Notes: generated by a model from the sequence alone, not told the origin. 64,000 nt of DNA from an uncultured Gammaproteobacteria bacterium (GCA_947259885.1 CAMYNW010000002.1:1-64000), one strand, 5' to 3'. Shown: positions 10,971 to 21,748, numbered from the stretch's first letter. A program made the numbers and translations.

Positions 10971-11350
10971 TGCATCTTATTAATTATCTCGCTTTTATCG
11001 AAGGCAGTTGGTTTTGGTACCAAATCTTAAATCTGAAAATTCGATATGCGAACAAATAAAGGCGCCTAAGCTATTGATTCAGAATAGACACCGCCAGAGT
11101 CAGTAGCGATTACTAAGACACAGTTATACACAGTTGTCATATTATTGTCATACTGGGACCGAGTTAGCGCAATTATGTAGTGACAAGTTTCAATTAAAAT
11201 GCCTATCTCTATGTTTTTGCTGCGTATTATTTTTATTGTCTAATTTTTAATCAATTCGGCTTATCCGTCTCCGATTGCCCGACACATGCCAATTCGAAAA
11301 GTTTTATACACAAAGTTATCCACATTTTCTGTGTGTAAACTCATGCTCTA
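10971..11350. other. A/T-rich intergenic region upstream of priA
   Basis: These 380 bp hold no gene I can support. The middle (about 11190-11260) is rich in T and A runs. The last 60 bp and the segment near 11124 carry DnaA-box-like 9-mers, listed separately. I see no obvious intrinsic terminator for the upstream Nudix gene. Confidence 0.6.
11124..11324 (+). promoter_or_regulatory. Cluster of three DnaA-box-like 9-mers
   Basis: TTATACACA occurs at 11124-11132 and again at 11304-11312, and TTATCCACA, the perfect strong DnaA box, at 11316-11324. All are in the same orientation. The latter two are separated by 3 bp. An A/T-rich stretch lies between the first and second boxes. Matching the consensus TTWTNCACA three times in 200 bp is more than expected by chance. 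The site could be a DnaA-regulated priA promoter or a DnaA-titration site. It is unlikely to be oriC on this evidence alone because dnaA, dnaN and gidA are not nearby. Confidence 0.55.
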
Positions 11351-13549
11351 GTGACAACGGTTCAAACAAAGGTGGTACAGGTCGCAGTACCTGTGCCGTT
11401 ACGGCGTCATTTTGACTACATCACTGATACTGCGTTGGCTCCGGGGACACGTGTGCTGGTTCCTTTCGGTCGCCGAAAATTGGTCGGGGTGGTGGTTTCG
11501 ACAGCGCCTCAATCTGGCAAGCACAAACTCAAATCGATCACCCGCGTTCTGGACCAGACACCAAGTCTGTCACCAACTCTGTTTTCACTGCTTGACTGGT
11601 CCAAGGTCTACTACCATCATCCCGTGGGAGAAGTCATGAGCACGGGCCTTCCGGTACTCTTGCGCGCGCCCATCGACTTTACTCCGCCCAAGGGGCAACA
11701 ATACGTTAGAGCATGCAGCGCGGGAAAGGTAACGCCAGATGAATTGCTCCAGAGGTCTCCCGTTCAGTCGAAACTGTTTCAATTCTTGAGCAGTCGGGAT
11801 TGGACCAGCACTGAACAACTAGAGTCCAGATTTCCAGGCTGGCGACGGGCAGTCAAAGCACTGGAACAGAAATCCCTGGTCAAGGTAGAGCAATTGCACC
11901 GGGATCCAGCGCCAGCCCAGATTAAAATGGCGGTGGAACTCAATCCTGAGCAACAAGATGCGGCAAATCATATTTACCGGCATCTGGGAAATTTTCATGC
12001 AGTTCTGCTGCAGGGAATCACGGGCAGCGGCAAGACTGAGGTATACCTGAAAGCAGCTAGAGAGTGTATTGCTCGAGGCCAACAGGTACTCATTCTAGTC
12101 CCGGAAATTTCTTTGACTCCTCAGCTGGTTAACCGCGTGCGCGATCAGCTTGGTGGAACTGTTTGCAGCCTGCACTCCGGCATGACTGATCAGGCTCGTT
12201 TCAAAACCTGGTGGATGGCCAGACAAGGCTATGCAGATGCGGTACTTGGCACTCGCTCCGCGGTGTTCACTCCGCTGAATAATCCCGGCCTGATCGTCGT
12301 GGACGAAGAGCACGATATTTCATACAAGCAGCAGGACGGATTTCGATACCACGCCAGAGATCTGGCGATAAAGCGGGCCAGCCTTGAGAAAATACCGGTG
12401 GTGCTGGGATCCGCAACGCCATCACTGGAAGCCTTATATAACGTCAGATCCAATCGATTTCAGCTGCTTCGACTAAACCAGAGAATTGGCGCGGCCAGAC
12501 TTCCAAGCATAATTCCGGTCGACCTTAACGCTTATCCCGCGGTAAACGGCCTGTCACAACCGGTATTGCAGGCTATTGGACAGCGCCTCGACCATGCAGA
12601 GCAAGTGATTATCTATATCAACCGTCGCGGGTACGCGCCCATGGTCCGTTGCTATCAGTGTCTCTGGGAAGCGGTGTGTGATCGGTGTGATGCGCGCCTG
12701 ACGTATCACCATAAGTCGCGTCAATTTCGCTGCCACCATTGCGGCCACAAACAAGCTGGGGAAGAATCTTGCCCTAATTGTGATTCGCCTCTGCATTTCG
12801 CCGGAACCGGGACGCAACGTATCGAGCAGGCCCTGCTTGGCAAGTTCCCCAAGGCAAGAATATGTCGGCTTGACCGAGACGAAGCCAATACCGCTAATAA
12901 ACTTTACCGTCAACTTGATGCCATACGAACTGGTGATGTCGACATCATTATAGGTACGCAACTGATCACTAAGGGTCACGATTTCTCAGGGGTCTCTCTA
13001 GTATGTGTAATCAATGCAGACCAAGGCCTGTTTAGTACAGATTTTCGCGCCCCGGAATTTATGTTCCAGCAATTACTTCAAGTATCCGGACGGGCTGGAC
13101 GCGCTGCCGCCAATGGGGAGGTATTGATCCAGACCGCGTATCCGGGCGATTCCATCATGCAAATGATTCAGAAACATGATTATGATGCTTTCTCGACTGC
13201 CTGTCTGACCGAAAGAGAACAGGCGGGCTACCCTCCCAGTGCATACTTTGCCTTGTTTCGAGCAGAGTCTGTGAAGCAGAATGCGGCGCTCAAGTTTCTC
13301 CGGCACTCCGAAAAAATTGGGGGCAAGTTAGCCCATGACCTGGGGCTCAAGGGAGTAGAAATTCTCAACGCTGTGCCGTCTCCAATGGAAAAGCTCGCGG
13401 GCAGATACCGTGCGCAGCTGCTGGTGCGATGCCGCAAACGTGGCCCTCTCCATGCCTTGTTGGATCAGTGGCTATCGGCATTGGAAGCGTCTACGCGGTC
13501 GCATTCAGTGCGGTGGTCATTGGACATCGATCCAATGGACATGTCCTGA
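11351..13549 (+). CDS. priA: Primosomal replication protein N' (PriA helicase)
   Basis: This is a 732-residue 3'-5' DNA helicase that restarts collapsed replication forks by loading the primosome. The order of domains is typical: N-terminal 3'-OH-binding domain (V-P-V-P-L-x-x-x-F-D-Y), a winged helix, then a helicase core with Walker A (GITGSGKT) and DEEH box. A zinc-binding insert with four C-x-x-C pairs and the G-T-Q-x-I-x-K-G-H-D-F block follow. The start is GTG at 11351 and aligns with the family N-terminus. The upstream DnaA boxes suggest control coupled to replication initiation. Confidence 0.97.
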   Translation: MTTVQTKVVQVAVPVPLRRHFDYITDTALAPGTRVLVPFGRRKLVGVVVSTAPQSGKHKLKSITRVLDQTPSLSPTLFSLLDWSKVYYHHPVGEVMSTGLPVLLRAPIDFTPPKGQQYVRACSAGKVTPDELLQRSPVQSKLFQFLSSRDWTSTEQLESRFPGWRRAVKALEQKSLVKVEQLHRDPAPAQIKMAVELNPEQQDAANHIYRHLGNFHAVLLQGITGSGKTEVYLKAARECIARGQQVLILVPEISLTPQLVNRVRDQLGGTVCSLHSGMTDQARFKTWWMARQGYADAVLGTRSAVFTPLNNPGLIVVDEEHDISYKQQDGFRYHARDLAIKRASLEKIPVVLGSATPSLEALYNVRSNRFQLLRLNQRIGAARLPSIIPVDLNAYPAVNGLSQPVLQAIGQRLDHAEQVIIYINRRGYAPMVRCYQCLWEAVCDRCDARLTYHHKSRQFRCHHCGHKQAGEESCPNCDSPLHFAGTGTQRIEQALLGKFPKARICRLDRDEANTANKLYRQLDAIRTGDVDIIIGTQLITKGHDFSGVSLVCVINADQGLFSTDFRAPEFMFQQLLQVSGRAGRAAANGEVLIQTAYPGDSIMQMIQKHDYDAFSTACLTEREQAGYPPSAYFALFRAESVKQNAALKFLRHSEKIGGKLAHDLGLKGVEILNAVPSPMEKLAGRYRAQLLVRCRKRGPLHALLDQWLSALEASTRSHSVRWSLDIDPMDMS

Positions 13550-13576
13550 CGATGGTGAGTGCACCCTTGATATAAT
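13546..13576 (+). promoter_or_regulatory. Putative pyrC promoter
   Basis: A perfect -10 hexamer TATAAT lies at 13571-13576, just before the pyrC ATG at 13583. A -35-like CTGACG lies at 13546-13551, with a long 19-bp spacer that overlaps the priA stop codon. With this -10 box, transcription would begin at about the first base of the pyrC ATG, giving a leaderless or very short-leader mRNA. Confidence 0.45.
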
Positions 13577-13582
13577 GTGATT

Positions 13583-14644
13583 ATGACAGACAAGTTTACT
13601 TTTACTCAGCCAGATGACTGGCATATTCACGTTCGCAGCGGAAACGTAATGCGTACGGTGATTAAACCCACCGCCGAGTGTTTCGGCCGCGCGCTGATCA
13701 TGCCAAATCTTGTACCGCCAGTGGCCGATGTGAAGCAGGCAGAAGCTTACCGTGACAGCATTCTTCAAGCGCTGCCTCAAAGTAGCTTGTTCGATCCTGT
13801 AATGTCGCTCTACCTCACCGATAACACATCGTTAGATACGGTTAGGGCCGCTGCGGATTGTCCTCATGTATGTGGTTTTAAACTATATCCTGCAGGCGCT
13901 ACCACCAACTCTGATTCTGGTGTCACTAGCGTAAATCGGATAATGCCGGTATTTGAAGCCATGGCCGAACATGGCTTGGTATTGCAGGTGCACGGCGAAG
14001 TTACAGATCCACATGTCGACATTTTTGATCGGGAGTCCGAGTTTATTGACCAGGTACTGATACCGCTTAGAACCGAAATCCCTGAGCTTAAGATTGTGTT
14101 TGAACATATCACCTCGCGCCAAGCGGTGGATTTTGTCGCAGAGCACGAAAATATTGGTGCTACGATCACACCGCATCATTTAATGTATAGTCGTAATGAC
14201 ATCTTTGCCGGCGGCATACGACCGCACTACTATTGCCTGCCAATTTTGAAACGACGCACCCATATGCTCGCACTGCTGGATGCCGCAACAGGGGGAAGTC
14301 CAAAGTTTTTTCTCGGTACCGATAGTGCCCCCCATGTCCGGGGGAAAAAGGAGAGCAGCTGCGGGTGTGCTGGAATTTACAGCGCGCATACAGCAATTGA
14401 ATTTTATGCGGAAGTGTTTGAGGCTATGGATGCGCTCGACAAGCTCGAGGCATTTGCAAGTTTCTATGGCGCCGATTTTTATGGTATGGCCAGAAACACC
14501 AGAAAAATTTCGCTACAAAAAAGTGCCTGGGAAGTACCCCCGTTCTACCAGGTAGAGCCTGAAAATAAGAATGACGACCCCTGTTTATGGGAACTGGTAC
14601 CCCTTAGGGCCGGGGAAACACTATATTGGAAATTTGTCGGATAG
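13583..14644 (+). CDS. pyrC: Dihydroorotase (class II, PyrC type)
   Basis: This 353-residue zinc amidohydrolase closes N-carbamoyl-aspartate to dihydroorotate in pyrimidine synthesis. The metal-binding H-I-H lies near residues 14-16 (W-H-I-H-V-R), and the carbamylated-lysine region G-F-K-L-Y-P-A-G-A-T-T-N-S near residues 95-107. Later histidines (L-Q-V-H-G-E, F-E-H-I) and the catalytic aspartate segment G-T-D-S-A-P-H complete the site. The ATG at 13583 is preferred over an in-frame GTG six bases earlier because it matches the family start. Confidence 0.96.
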   Translation: MTDKFTFTQPDDWHIHVRSGNVMRTVIKPTAECFGRALIMPNLVPPVADVKQAEAYRDSILQALPQSSLFDPVMSLYLTDNTSLDTVRAAADCPHVCGFKLYPAGATTNSDSGVTSVNRIMPVFEAMAEHGLVLQVHGEVTDPHVDIFDRESEFIDQVLIPLRTEIPELKIVFEHITSRQAVDFVAEHENIGATITPHHLMYSRNDIFAGGIRPHYYCLPILKRRTHMLALLDAATGGSPKFFLGTDSAPHVRGKKESSCGCAGIYSAHTAIEFYAEVFEAMDALDKLEAFASFYGADFYGMARNTRKISLQKSAWEVPPFYQVEPENKNDDPCLWELVPLRAGETLYWKFVG

Positions 14645-14694
14645 TCACGCTTGAGTATGATCTAAACACTCAGATTGATTGCATCCGAATACCG

Positions 14695-16605
14695 CTACAA
14701 TTGCTCGTCATCGATCACGATTTCAGCGGTGGACCGTAGTTGATTCATAAATCGTTGATATATTTCTGCGCCATCTCTATTTCTGAGCTGCTGTACTAAC
14801 TGATCTCGAACACCTCCTGCAGCATCTCCGCCGGGCCCTTCTTGCACCCCTTTTAGAGCGTAAATCACCGCATCGCCATTTGGCAGAACTACATTGCCAT
14901 AGATTGGCATGCCCTCATCAGGAAAATCATCTGCGTATACTTTGTCTGCAAGAACTGCATACTCGGGCTCAATTTCCGCCCGTTGAGGGGCAAGACTTTG
15001 TGCGGTCCACTCGTTGGTTACCAGCATAATGCCCCAGGATGCCTCGTGAGTAAGGCCGTTTATTGATTCGACTGAAACTTTAGCTGCCTTCTCTTTAGAT
15101 CGTTCCAGCTTTATATCTAAAGTAATTTGTTCCTTAACTTCTTCAAATGGTTTCGGGTTTGCCGCTTCATATTCAAGTTTCCGTATTGCGACTATACGAT
15201 CGAATCCAAGCTCAATAGCAGGGCTATTCAATCCCTCATCCAATACGTCAGATGAAAATGCTGCACGTCTAACTGCCGGTTCCGAGGCAATACCTTCGCC
15301 TTGATTCAACGTAAACCAGTCGCTAGTTTCCACCTCCAGACCGGTCTCGTCTTGAGTAGGTCCGAGGCTTTCTGGTTGTTCAAAAATCAGATTCTGAAAA
15401 GGCTCTACCAAATCAGCAAACAATGCTTCCGCTGAGGCCGTTCGCGCTTCTTCTTCGACCACTTCTAGCGCCTCATCGAATGTCTGTTGGCGTTCCTCGG
15501 TAAGTTCGGTGAGCTTGATTATGTGGTATCCAAACTGTGTTTCTATAGGCCCGGCAATATCACCTTGCTGCATCGAGAACACCGCCTGTTCAAACGGTTG
15601 CACCATTTGGCCAGGGGTAACGATGCCCAGGTCACCACCATTATTGGCAGATCCCGGATCGTCAGAATACTCTCTGGCAAGCTCTGCAAAATCAGCGCCG
15701 GATTCGGCCTGATTAAATATACTTTGTGCATGATTAAGACGTTCTGCTTTCGCCGCATCATCCGACCCGGCATTGAGGCTTATAAGGATGTGGCTGGCTT
15801 TCCTGACTTCAGGAGTTTTAAACCTCCCCTTTAATCGTTCGAATGTCTGTCGCAATTCGTCTTCGGTGGGCTCCGACTCAGCAGCCAGCTTCTGCACACT
15901 GAGATCAATATATTCGACTTTGATTCTCGCTTCGCGCTGGTATTGATCGATATTCTTATCGTACTCTTCTCGTGCCTCTTCCTCTGTAACCTCAAACTCA
16001 TCGACAAAGTCCGCTGCTGGAATGACTACATACTCTACATCCCTAGATTGAGTTTGCAGTTTCACTAACCGGTCTAGTTCAGTTTCTACGGTAAATGCAG
16101 ATTCAATAATTCCTTGTCGGAGTTGCAGCGCAATCCCGTTTTGTCTTTCGATCGCCTCATAACCTTGAGGGGTGAGTCGGTTAGAACTAAGAATATTGTT
16201 GTACTTCTCCGAATCAAACTTACCATCTGTGCGAAACACTTCACTCTGCTGAATACGCGCAGCGAGCTGTTGATCCGATAATCTGTAATTGTTTTCCACC
16301 GTGTGCTGATTGAGCAGACGAGTCTCGATCAAGCTATCGAGCACCCGGCCCTTGAGTCCCAGACTTTCCAATAGAGCTGGATCAAAATTACTGCCAAATC
16401 GACTGATTAAAGCCTGCCGTTGCTGAGCCAGCTCATTTTGATAGGTGTACAGGTCAATTTCATCGCCATTCACAGTGGCAACGGGCGTTTCCTGACCGCC
16501 CTCAAGGTATGAGCTGATGCCAAACAAGGCAAATGTCAGCACTATAAGGCCAATAATGATGCCAGATATCCAGCCCTTGGAACCCTCTCGGATTGCTGTA
16601 AGCAT
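14695..16605 (-). CDS. ppiD: SurA N-terminal domain / parvulin-type chaperone PpiD
   Basis: This is a 636-residue inner-membrane-anchored periplasmic chaperone. One transmembrane helix (about residues 12-32) follows a short cytoplasmic tail, then a SurA-like chaperone region, a parvulin domain (about residues 265-367: A-S-H-I-L-I, D-F-A-E-L-A, F-G-Y-H-I-I-K) and a C-terminal SurA-like segment. In E. coli PpiD helps proteins leaving the Sec translocon. It lies downstream of lon and hupB on the same strand, with two tRNA genes and an intrinsic terminator between, as in many gammaproteobacteria. It is convergent with pyrC. Confidence 0.94.
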   Translation of the reverse strand: MLTAIREGSKGWISGIIIGLIVLTFALFGISSYLEGGQETPVATVNGDEIDLYTYQNELAQQRQALISRFGSNFDPALLESLGLKGRVLDSLIETRLLNQHTVENNYRLSDQQLAARIQQSEVFRTDGKFDSEKYNNILSSNRLTPQGYEAIERQNGIALQLRQGIIESAFTVETELDRLVKLQTQSRDVEYVVIPAADFVDEFEVTEEEAREEYDKNIDQYQREARIKVEYIDLSVQKLAAESEPTEDELRQTFERLKGRFKTPEVRKASHILISLNAGSDDAAKAERLNHAQSIFNQAESGADFAELAREYSDDPGSANNGGDLGIVTPGQMVQPFEQAVFSMQQGDIAGPIETQFGYHIIKLTELTEERQQTFDEALEVVEEEARTASAEALFADLVEPFQNLIFEQPESLGPTQDETGLEVETSDWFTLNQGEGIASEPAVRRAAFSSDVLDEGLNSPAIELGFDRIVAIRKLEYEAANPKPFEEVKEQITLDIKLERSKEKAAKVSVESINGLTHEASWGIMLVTNEWTAQSLAPQRAEIEPEYAVLADKVYADDFPDEGMPIYGNVVLPNGDAVIYALKGVQEGPGGDAAGGVRDQLVQQLRNRDGAEIYQRFMNQLRSTAEIVIDDEQL

Positions 16606-16785
16606 ACTAATTCAACTTTGGTTATTCTGCTGCTGGGATTTTATCTCATTACTCAATGCGCGCGTGACTGCACTCTAAATTGGCTAAAGTCAGTTCAATG
16701 CCAATAAACTTTCATCATTGTTACAGTGTGCCGCATTCGATCAAGACCAACTCTCCATCATAAAACTATGGCGAAAACCCGCCCC

Positions 16786-16825
16786 AAAAAAACAAACGCG
16801 AGACCATCTTCAATGATCTCGCGTT
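16786..16825 (-). terminator. Rho-independent terminator after hupB-tRNA
   Basis: On the minus strand the 9-bp inverted repeat AACGCGAGA (16817-16825) / TCTCGCGTT (16795-16803) is followed by a T-rich run with seven consecutive T (A-run 16786-16792 on the plus strand). It lies directly downstream of tRNA-Asp and so ends the hupB-tRNA transcript. Confidence 0.85.
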
Positions 16826-16848
16826 GATGATCGGTTTCTTATTATTGA

Positions 16849-16925
16849 TGGCGGAGCGGACGGGACTCGAACCCGCGACCCCCGGCGTGACAGGCCGGTA
16901 TTCTAACCAACTGAACTACCGCTCC
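16849..16925 (-). tRNA. tRNA-Asp (anticodon GUC)
   Basis: This is a 77-nt cloverleaf. The acceptor GGAGCGG pairs with CCGCTCC, the anticodon loop reads CTGTCAC with anticodon GTC, the T-loop is GGTTCGAGTCC, and CCA is encoded (TGG at 16849-16851 on the plus strand). It is last of a Val-Asp pair downstream of hupB. Confidence 0.97.
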
Positions 16926-16931
16926 CGCGAC

Positions 16932-17007
16932 TGGTGGGCGCTGCAGGGATCGAACCTGCGACCCTCGCCTTGTAAGGGCGATGCTCTCCCAGCTGAGCTA
17001 AGCGCCC
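16932..17007 (-). tRNA. tRNA-Val (anticodon UAC)
   Basis: This is a 76-nt cloverleaf. The acceptor GGGCGCT pairs with AGCGCCC, the anticodon stem CGCCC/AAGGCG region encloses TAC, the T-arm is GCAGGTTCGATCCCTGC, and CCA is encoded. It begins 10 bp after the hupB stop, so the pair is probably cut out of the hupB transcript. Confidence 0.96.
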
Positions 17008-17017
17008 GGAAGGCGCG

Positions 17018-17290
17018 CTAGTTTACGGCATCTTTAAGGCCTTTACCAGCCTTAAATTTCGGTACGCGAGTAGCGGCAATACTAATGGTTTCACCAGTCC
17101 GCGGGTTACGACCAGTGCGCGCTGCACGGTCGCTCACAGAGAAAGTTCCAAAGCCAACTAACGATACTGAATCGCCACCCGAAAGTGCCTTTGAAATGGA
17201 ATCGAACACTGCATCAACAGCATCCCCGGCATCTGTCTTAGTCAGATTTGCGCTGCCTGCAACAGCTTCGATTAATTCTGCTTTATTCAT
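17018..17290 (-). CDS. hupB: DNA-binding protein HU-beta
   Basis: This 90-residue histone-like protein bends and compacts DNA and works as a dimer. The start M-N-K-x-E-L-I-x-A-V-A, the central G-x-x-V-x-L-V-G-F-G-T-F block and the arm R-x-G-R-N-P-R-T-G are canonical. It is downstream of lon, as in E. coli. A ribosome site GAGGA is nine bases before the ATG. That ATG overlaps the stop of a small upstream frame (ATGA). Confidence 0.98.
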   Translation of the reverse strand: MNKAELIEAVAGSANLTKTDAGDAVDAVFDSISKALSGGDSVSLVGFGTFSVSDRAARTGRNPRTGETISIAATRVPKFKAGKGLKDAVN

Positions 17291-17421
17291 ATTGAAGATT
17301 CCTCGGTTGTTTCGATAGTTGGTGAAGTAGTTTCAGGAGAATCTGGTGAAGGGCGATTGCTGAGCACGGTATAGTCTTGAAATTGATTCTCATGAGTTGC
17401 TGACATTGCTGCACCCGACAT
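17287..17421 (-). CDS. Possible small upstream ORF overlapping hupB start
   Basis: This is a 44-codon frame beginning ATG at 17421, with a weak GGG ribosome site. Its TGA stop overlaps the hupB ATG (ATGA). The product is rich in Ser, Thr, Pro and Glu and has no recognised domain. The overlap could couple its translation to that of HU. It may also be a chance frame, since only position and composition support it. Confidence 0.22.
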   Translation of the reverse strand: MSGAAMSATHENQFQDYTVLSNRPSPDSPETTSPTIETTEESSI

Positions 17422-17673
17422 CTTGCAAACCCTTTGTTTGAGGGGGTTTTGGCACAGCCCGTAGGGATCATAATAAATCTCGCTGCGCCAATGCAATAAG
17501 TCTTTTTGCAACACTGGCCTTGAATTTCAATTGGTTTTGGTCTCCGAATCAGCCCTGGCAGGCTGCCAAATCTATATAAAGCATTGACTTACCGTCGTAA
17601 CTTTTTGATCTCTTTGATTTACCCATCAGATTGTCTCGCACAGGACAATTTGATGTTCAACAAATCAATTAAA
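17291..17673. other. Region between lon and hupB
   Basis: These 383 bp separate the two genes. Besides the small frame noted above, it holds a hairpin-like stretch near 17425-17447 on the minus strand (AAACCC...GGGTTT). A TTGCAT...TTATGA pair near 17470-17500 could be a hupB promoter. Neither is strong. I see no clear lon terminator. Confidence 0.4.
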
Positions 17674-20100
17674 TTAGTGTGCAGTTAGATTTGAGGACTG
17701 CTCCTCTTTTTTCTTACTTGTTGTGGTTTTTTGTGTCGTATCTTCTGCCGTTTCTTCTTCAGCGGGAGAGCGCTCAAGCGACAGTTCAATGACTTCATCG
17801 ATCCATTTAACGTCCTTGATCTCAATCTCGTTCCTGATATTTTCAGGAATATCTTCAAGGTCTTTAATGTTCTCATGGGGAATCAGAACCAGCTTAACAC
17901 CAGCGCGATGCGCAGCAAGTAGTTTCTCCTTCAGACCACCAATCGGCAACACCTCCCCACGAAGGGTTATTTCGCCGGTCATCGCGATATCAGATCTAAC
18001 AGGAATACCGGTCAATGCAGAAACGATCGCGGTACACATTCCAATTCCCGCACTCGGCCCATCCTTTGGGGTCGCGCCTTCTGGCACGTGTATATGTACA
18101 TCTTGCGTCTGATAAAATTCGGGATCAATTTTCCACTGTTTACTCCGGCTCCGAACCACGCTGATAGCGGCAGTGATTGACTCCTGCATCACGTCTCCGA
18201 GCTTACCAGTGTAAACATGCTTGCCCTTGCCGGGCATCACTACCGTTTCAATGGTCAGTAGTTCACCGCCAACCTCGGTCCAGGCAAGTCCCGTAACTTG
18301 ACCAACCTTATTGTCATCTTCGATGCCAACTTTTCGAAATCGTCTAACTCCAAGATACTGGTCGAGGTTTTCCGATGTTACCTGAGCATGCTTCATGCTT
18401 TTATCCAACAACAGTCCCTTTACCACCTTTCGACATATTTTCGAAATCTCTCGTTCAAGATTTCTAACACCCGATTCACGCGTATAGTAACCAATGATAT
18501 CTGTAATCACCTGTTCCTCAATAGTGATTTCTGAGTCTTTGAGCCCGTTATTCTTGAGTTGCTTAGGCACCAGATAACGATCAGCAATTTCTTTCTTTTC
18601 CTGTTCGGTGTAACCAGAAATCCTGATGACTTCCATCCGATCAAGGAGCGGCACGGGAATATTAAGTGTGTTTGCGGTGGCGATGAACATCACATCAGAC
18701 AGATCGTATTCAACCTCCAGATAGTGATCGCCAAAACTATGATTCTGTTCTGGATCGAGCACCTCAAGTAAAGCAGATGAGGGGTCGCCTCGAAAGTCCA
18801 TGGACATTTTGTCGACTTCATCCAACATAAAAAGGGGATTGTTGGTTTTTACCTTGGCGAGATTTTGAACCACCTTACCTGGCATTGAGCCAATGTAAGT
18901 TCTCCTGTGTCCGCGAATTTCTGCTTCATCACGCACGCCACCCAAAGACATGCGGATAAATTTTCGATTTGTGGCCCGAGCAATCGATTGTCCAAGGGAA
19001 GTTTTACCGACCCCTGGAGGACCAACCAGACAAAGAATCGCGGCCTTTGACCTTTTTACTCTTTGCTGCACCGCAAGATACTCAAGAATACGCTCCTTAA
19101 CCTTTTCGAGACCATAGTGATCATCGTCGAGTATCTGTTGGGCCTTAGCCATGTTGCGAGATATTCGGGTACGTGTCTTCCATGGCAACGAAACCAGCCA
19201 ATCGATGTAGTTTCGGACAACTGTCGCTTCGGCAGACATCGGTGACATCATCTTTAATTTCTTGAGCTCGCTTTCCGCCTTCTCCTTGGCTTCGACCGAC
19301 ATCCCTGATTCCTCAATCTTTCGTGCCAATTCATCGGTTTCGTTTGGCACCTCATCCATGTCACCAAGTTCCTTCTGAATGGCTTTCATCTGCTCATTCA
19401 GATAGTACTCGCGCTGACTTTTTTCCATCTGTTTCTTGACCCGGTTACGAATACGTTTTTCGACCTCTAACAAATCAATTTCAGAATCCATCACACCCAG
19501 AATATGTTCAAGGCGCTCTGCAACAGTCAGCAATTCGAGAATAGATTGTTTCTCTTCATTTTTAAGGTTCAGATGCGCTGCGATGGTATCGCCTACCCTG
19601 CCCGCATCCTCAATCCCAGTAAGAGAGGTGAGAATCTCGGGCGGAATTTTCGCGTTTAGTTTTACGTACTTTTCGAACTCCGATATTACAGTGCTCGCAA
19701 GCACTTCAAGCTCGCGACCTTGATCCGGTTGCTCTTCGATCATTACCGCTTCACACACGATCGCCTCTTCTTCGCTCTCCGGATCGACGCCAAAACTAGT
19801 AATGCTGGCTCTCTGCTCTCCCTCTACCAAGACCTTGACAGTGCCGTCGGGCATTTTCAGCATCTGAAGAATGTTGGCAACTGTACCAACACGGTATATA
19901 CCTTCCGGCTCTGGATTGTCCTCGGCAGCATCGCGCTGGGCGGAGAGCAATATTGTCTTATCACTATCCATCGCCATTTCGAGCGCTCGGATAGACTTAG
20001 CTCGACCGACAAAAAGCGGAATCACCATGTGTGGAAAGACCACTACATCCCTCAGAGGAAGCAGTGGAAGTGTGATGTTCTTTTGCTCTGAATCTGCCAT
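17674..20100 (-). CDS. lon: ATP-dependent Lon protease
   Basis: This is an 808-residue hexameric AAA+ serine protease that degrades misfolded and regulatory proteins. The N-terminal substrate-binding LON domain covers about residues 10-205, then a coiled region. The AAA+ module has Walker A G360-PPGVGKT and Walker B F-M-L-D-E-V-D. The C-terminal protease domain holds the Ser683/Lys726 dyad (P-K-D-G-P-S-A-G and G-G-L-K-E-K). The extra length over E. coli Lon (784) is a charged Lys/Thr/Glu tail. It is part of the tig-clpP-clpX-lon block; the 218-bp gap to clpX suggests its own promoter. Confidence 0.98.
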   Translation of the reverse strand: MADSEQKNITLPLLPLRDVVVFPHMVIPLFVGRAKSIRALEMAMDSDKTILLSAQRDAAEDNPEPEGIYRVGTVANILQMLKMPDGTVKVLVEGEQRASITSFGVDPESEEEAIVCEAVMIEEQPDQGRELEVLASTVISEFEKYVKLNAKIPPEILTSLTGIEDAGRVGDTIAAHLNLKNEEKQSILELLTVAERLEHILGVMDSEIDLLEVEKRIRNRVKKQMEKSQREYYLNEQMKAIQKELGDMDEVPNETDELARKIEESGMSVEAKEKAESELKKLKMMSPMSAEATVVRNYIDWLVSLPWKTRTRISRNMAKAQQILDDDHYGLEKVKERILEYLAVQQRVKRSKAAILCLVGPPGVGKTSLGQSIARATNRKFIRMSLGGVRDEAEIRGHRRTYIGSMPGKVVQNLAKVKTNNPLFMLDEVDKMSMDFRGDPSSALLEVLDPEQNHSFGDHYLEVEYDLSDVMFIATANTLNIPVPLLDRMEVIRISGYTEQEKKEIADRYLVPKQLKNNGLKDSEITIEEQVITDIIGYYTRESGVRNLEREISKICRKVVKGLLLDKSMKHAQVTSENLDQYLGVRRFRKVGIEDDNKVGQVTGLAWTEVGGELLTIETVVMPGKGKHVYTGKLGDVMQESITAAISVVRSRSKQWKIDPEFYQTQDVHIHVPEGATPKDGPSAGIGMCTAIVSALTGIPVRSDIAMTGEITLRGEVLPIGGLKEKLLAAHRAGVKLVLIPHENIKDLEDIPENIRNEIEIKDVKWIDEVIELSLERSPAEEETAEDTTQKTTTSKKKEEQSSNLTAH

Positions 20101-20318
20101 CAGAATTCTCTGTAATAATTTTTAATCAGAATGGCGCCCATCCTTTCGAAGCGCCAGCGAATATTCGCAATCAATATGGAGGAGATAGTGCCTGCCGGTG
20201 AGATTACAAGCGCACAACTTTGTATGCCGCTTGCGCCGCAACACTTGCTGTGCGTCTAGTTCCCGCAGATTCGCCAACCCCGAATAGCGGCGAGAAAACA
20301 ATCGCACCAAAGGTTCGA

Positions 20319-21596
20319 TCAGGATGATGCCGCTGCGGTCTTTTCGTTTTCTTCTTCGTAGACGTAAAGTGGCCGCGCGCCCTCCGTAATCACCGATCCG
20401 TCTACGATCACTTTTTTCACTCCTTCAATAGATGGCAGCTCGTACATGGTCTCAAGTAGGGCATTCTCCATGATTGACCGCAAACCACGGGCACCTGCCT
20501 TACGTTCAGTTGCTTTAATGGCAATCTGTTTGAGCGCATCCTCACGAAATTCGAGACTCACACCTTCAAGTTTGAACAGTTTTTGATACTGCTTGGTCAG
20601 GGCATTCTTAGGCTCGGTCAGAATTCGAATCAGCGCTTCTTCGTCGAGTTCCTCTAATGTGGCAACCACTGGCAAGCGACCAATAAACTCAGGTATGAGG
20701 CCATACTTAATCAGGTCTTCTGGTTCGAGCTGCTGAAGCAGTTCACTGGCTCGTTCGTCAGCGGACTTTTCTTTGATATCGGCACCAAAGCCAATCCCTG
20801 ATTTTTCTGTGCGCTCCTGAATGACTTTTTCCATACCCGCGAATGCGCCACCACAAATGAAAAGTATATTGCGGGTATTAACTTGCAGAAACTCCTGTTG
20901 GGGATGCTTACGGCCACCTTGTGGAGGAATCGACGCGACGGTGCCCTCGATCAGCTTTAGCAAGGCTTGCTGGACGCCCTCTCCAGACACGTCGCGGGTA
21001 ATGGATGGATTATCTGACTTACGAGAAATTTTATCGATCTCATCAATGTAAACAATTCCAATCTGAGCGCGCTCGATTTCGTAGTCGCATGTCTGCAACA
21101 ACTTTTGAATGATGTTCTCTACATCCTCTCCGACATAACCGGCCTCGGTTAGCGTAGTTGCATCCGCAATGGTAAAGGGCACATTGAGCTGTCTAGCCAA
21201 GGTTTCCGCTAACAGCGTCTTACCGGACCCTGTAGGCCCGATTAGTAATATATTACTTTTTGAAATCTCAACTTCGGAGACGGCTTCTTCGTTCTCGATT
21301 CGCTTGTAGTGGTTGTACACTGCAACCGATAGAGTCTTTTTCGCACGCTGCTGACCAATGACATAATCATCAAGGATTGAGTGGATTTCCTGGGGATTGG
21401 GAAAGCTGCCGCTTTTCCCTTCGGGAGTCACTTCGGTAGAGGTCTCCTCTCGAATAATTTCGTTACACAAATCCACACATTCATCACAGATGAAGACGGA
21501 CGGTCCCGCAATCAGTTTTCGAACTTCGTGTTGGCTCTTTCCGCAAAAAGAACAATAAAGGAGTTTTTCTCCTTTCGATGGTTTTTCGTCACTCAT
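20319..21596 (-). CDS. clpX: ATP-dependent Clp protease ATP-binding subunit ClpX
   Basis: This 425-residue AAA+ unfoldase feeds tagged substrates to ClpP. The N-terminal zinc-binding domain has Cys15, Cys18, Cys37 and Cys40. Then come Walker A G-P-T-G-S-G-K-T, Walker B I-V-Y-I-D-E-I-D, the I-G-F ClpP-binding loop (E-K-S-G-I-G-F-G) and the sensor R-K-A-G-A-R-G-L-R. Length and motifs are canonical. It lies 152 bp downstream of clpP on the same strand. Confidence 0.98.
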   Translation of the reverse strand: MSDEKPSKGEKLLYCSFCGKSQHEVRKLIAGPSVFICDECVDLCNEIIREETSTEVTPEGKSGSFPNPQEIHSILDDYVIGQQRAKKTLSVAVYNHYKRIENEEAVSEVEISKSNILLIGPTGSGKTLLAETLARQLNVPFTIADATTLTEAGYVGEDVENIIQKLLQTCDYEIERAQIGIVYIDEIDKISRKSDNPSITRDVSGEGVQQALLKLIEGTVASIPPQGGRKHPQQEFLQVNTRNILFICGGAFAGMEKVIQERTEKSGIGFGADIKEKSADERASELLQQLEPEDLIKYGLIPEFIGRLPVVATLEELDEEALIRILTEPKNALTKQYQKLFKLEGVSLEFREDALKQIAIKATERKAGARGLRSIMENALLETMYELPSIEGVKKVIVDGSVITEGARPLYVYEEENEKTAAASS

Positions 21597-21748
21597 GAAA
21601 TTTAGGCTTAGATGGCCTTTTCGACACCCCGGTTATGGAAGTATAGTGGAAAAAACAGGTTTTGGCTGCATATTTTTCACCGTTATCGGCCTCGGCCAAA
21701 GGCATAATTCCGCCCTTAAAACGGCACTACAAGTGATTATGAATAGTT

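Noticed and set aside
10971..11350. Chromosomal origin (oriC) at the DnaA boxes
   Set aside because: Only three boxes, no GATC cluster, and no dnaA, dnaN, gidA or mioC nearby; a regulatory role is simpler.
20122..20310. 62-codon frame between clpX and lon
   Set aside because: No ribosome site and no family resemblance; likely chance.
20101..20318. Sigma-32 promoter upstream of lon
   Set aside because: CTTCGAAA and GCCATTCT are present but the spacing is far too short for RpoH.
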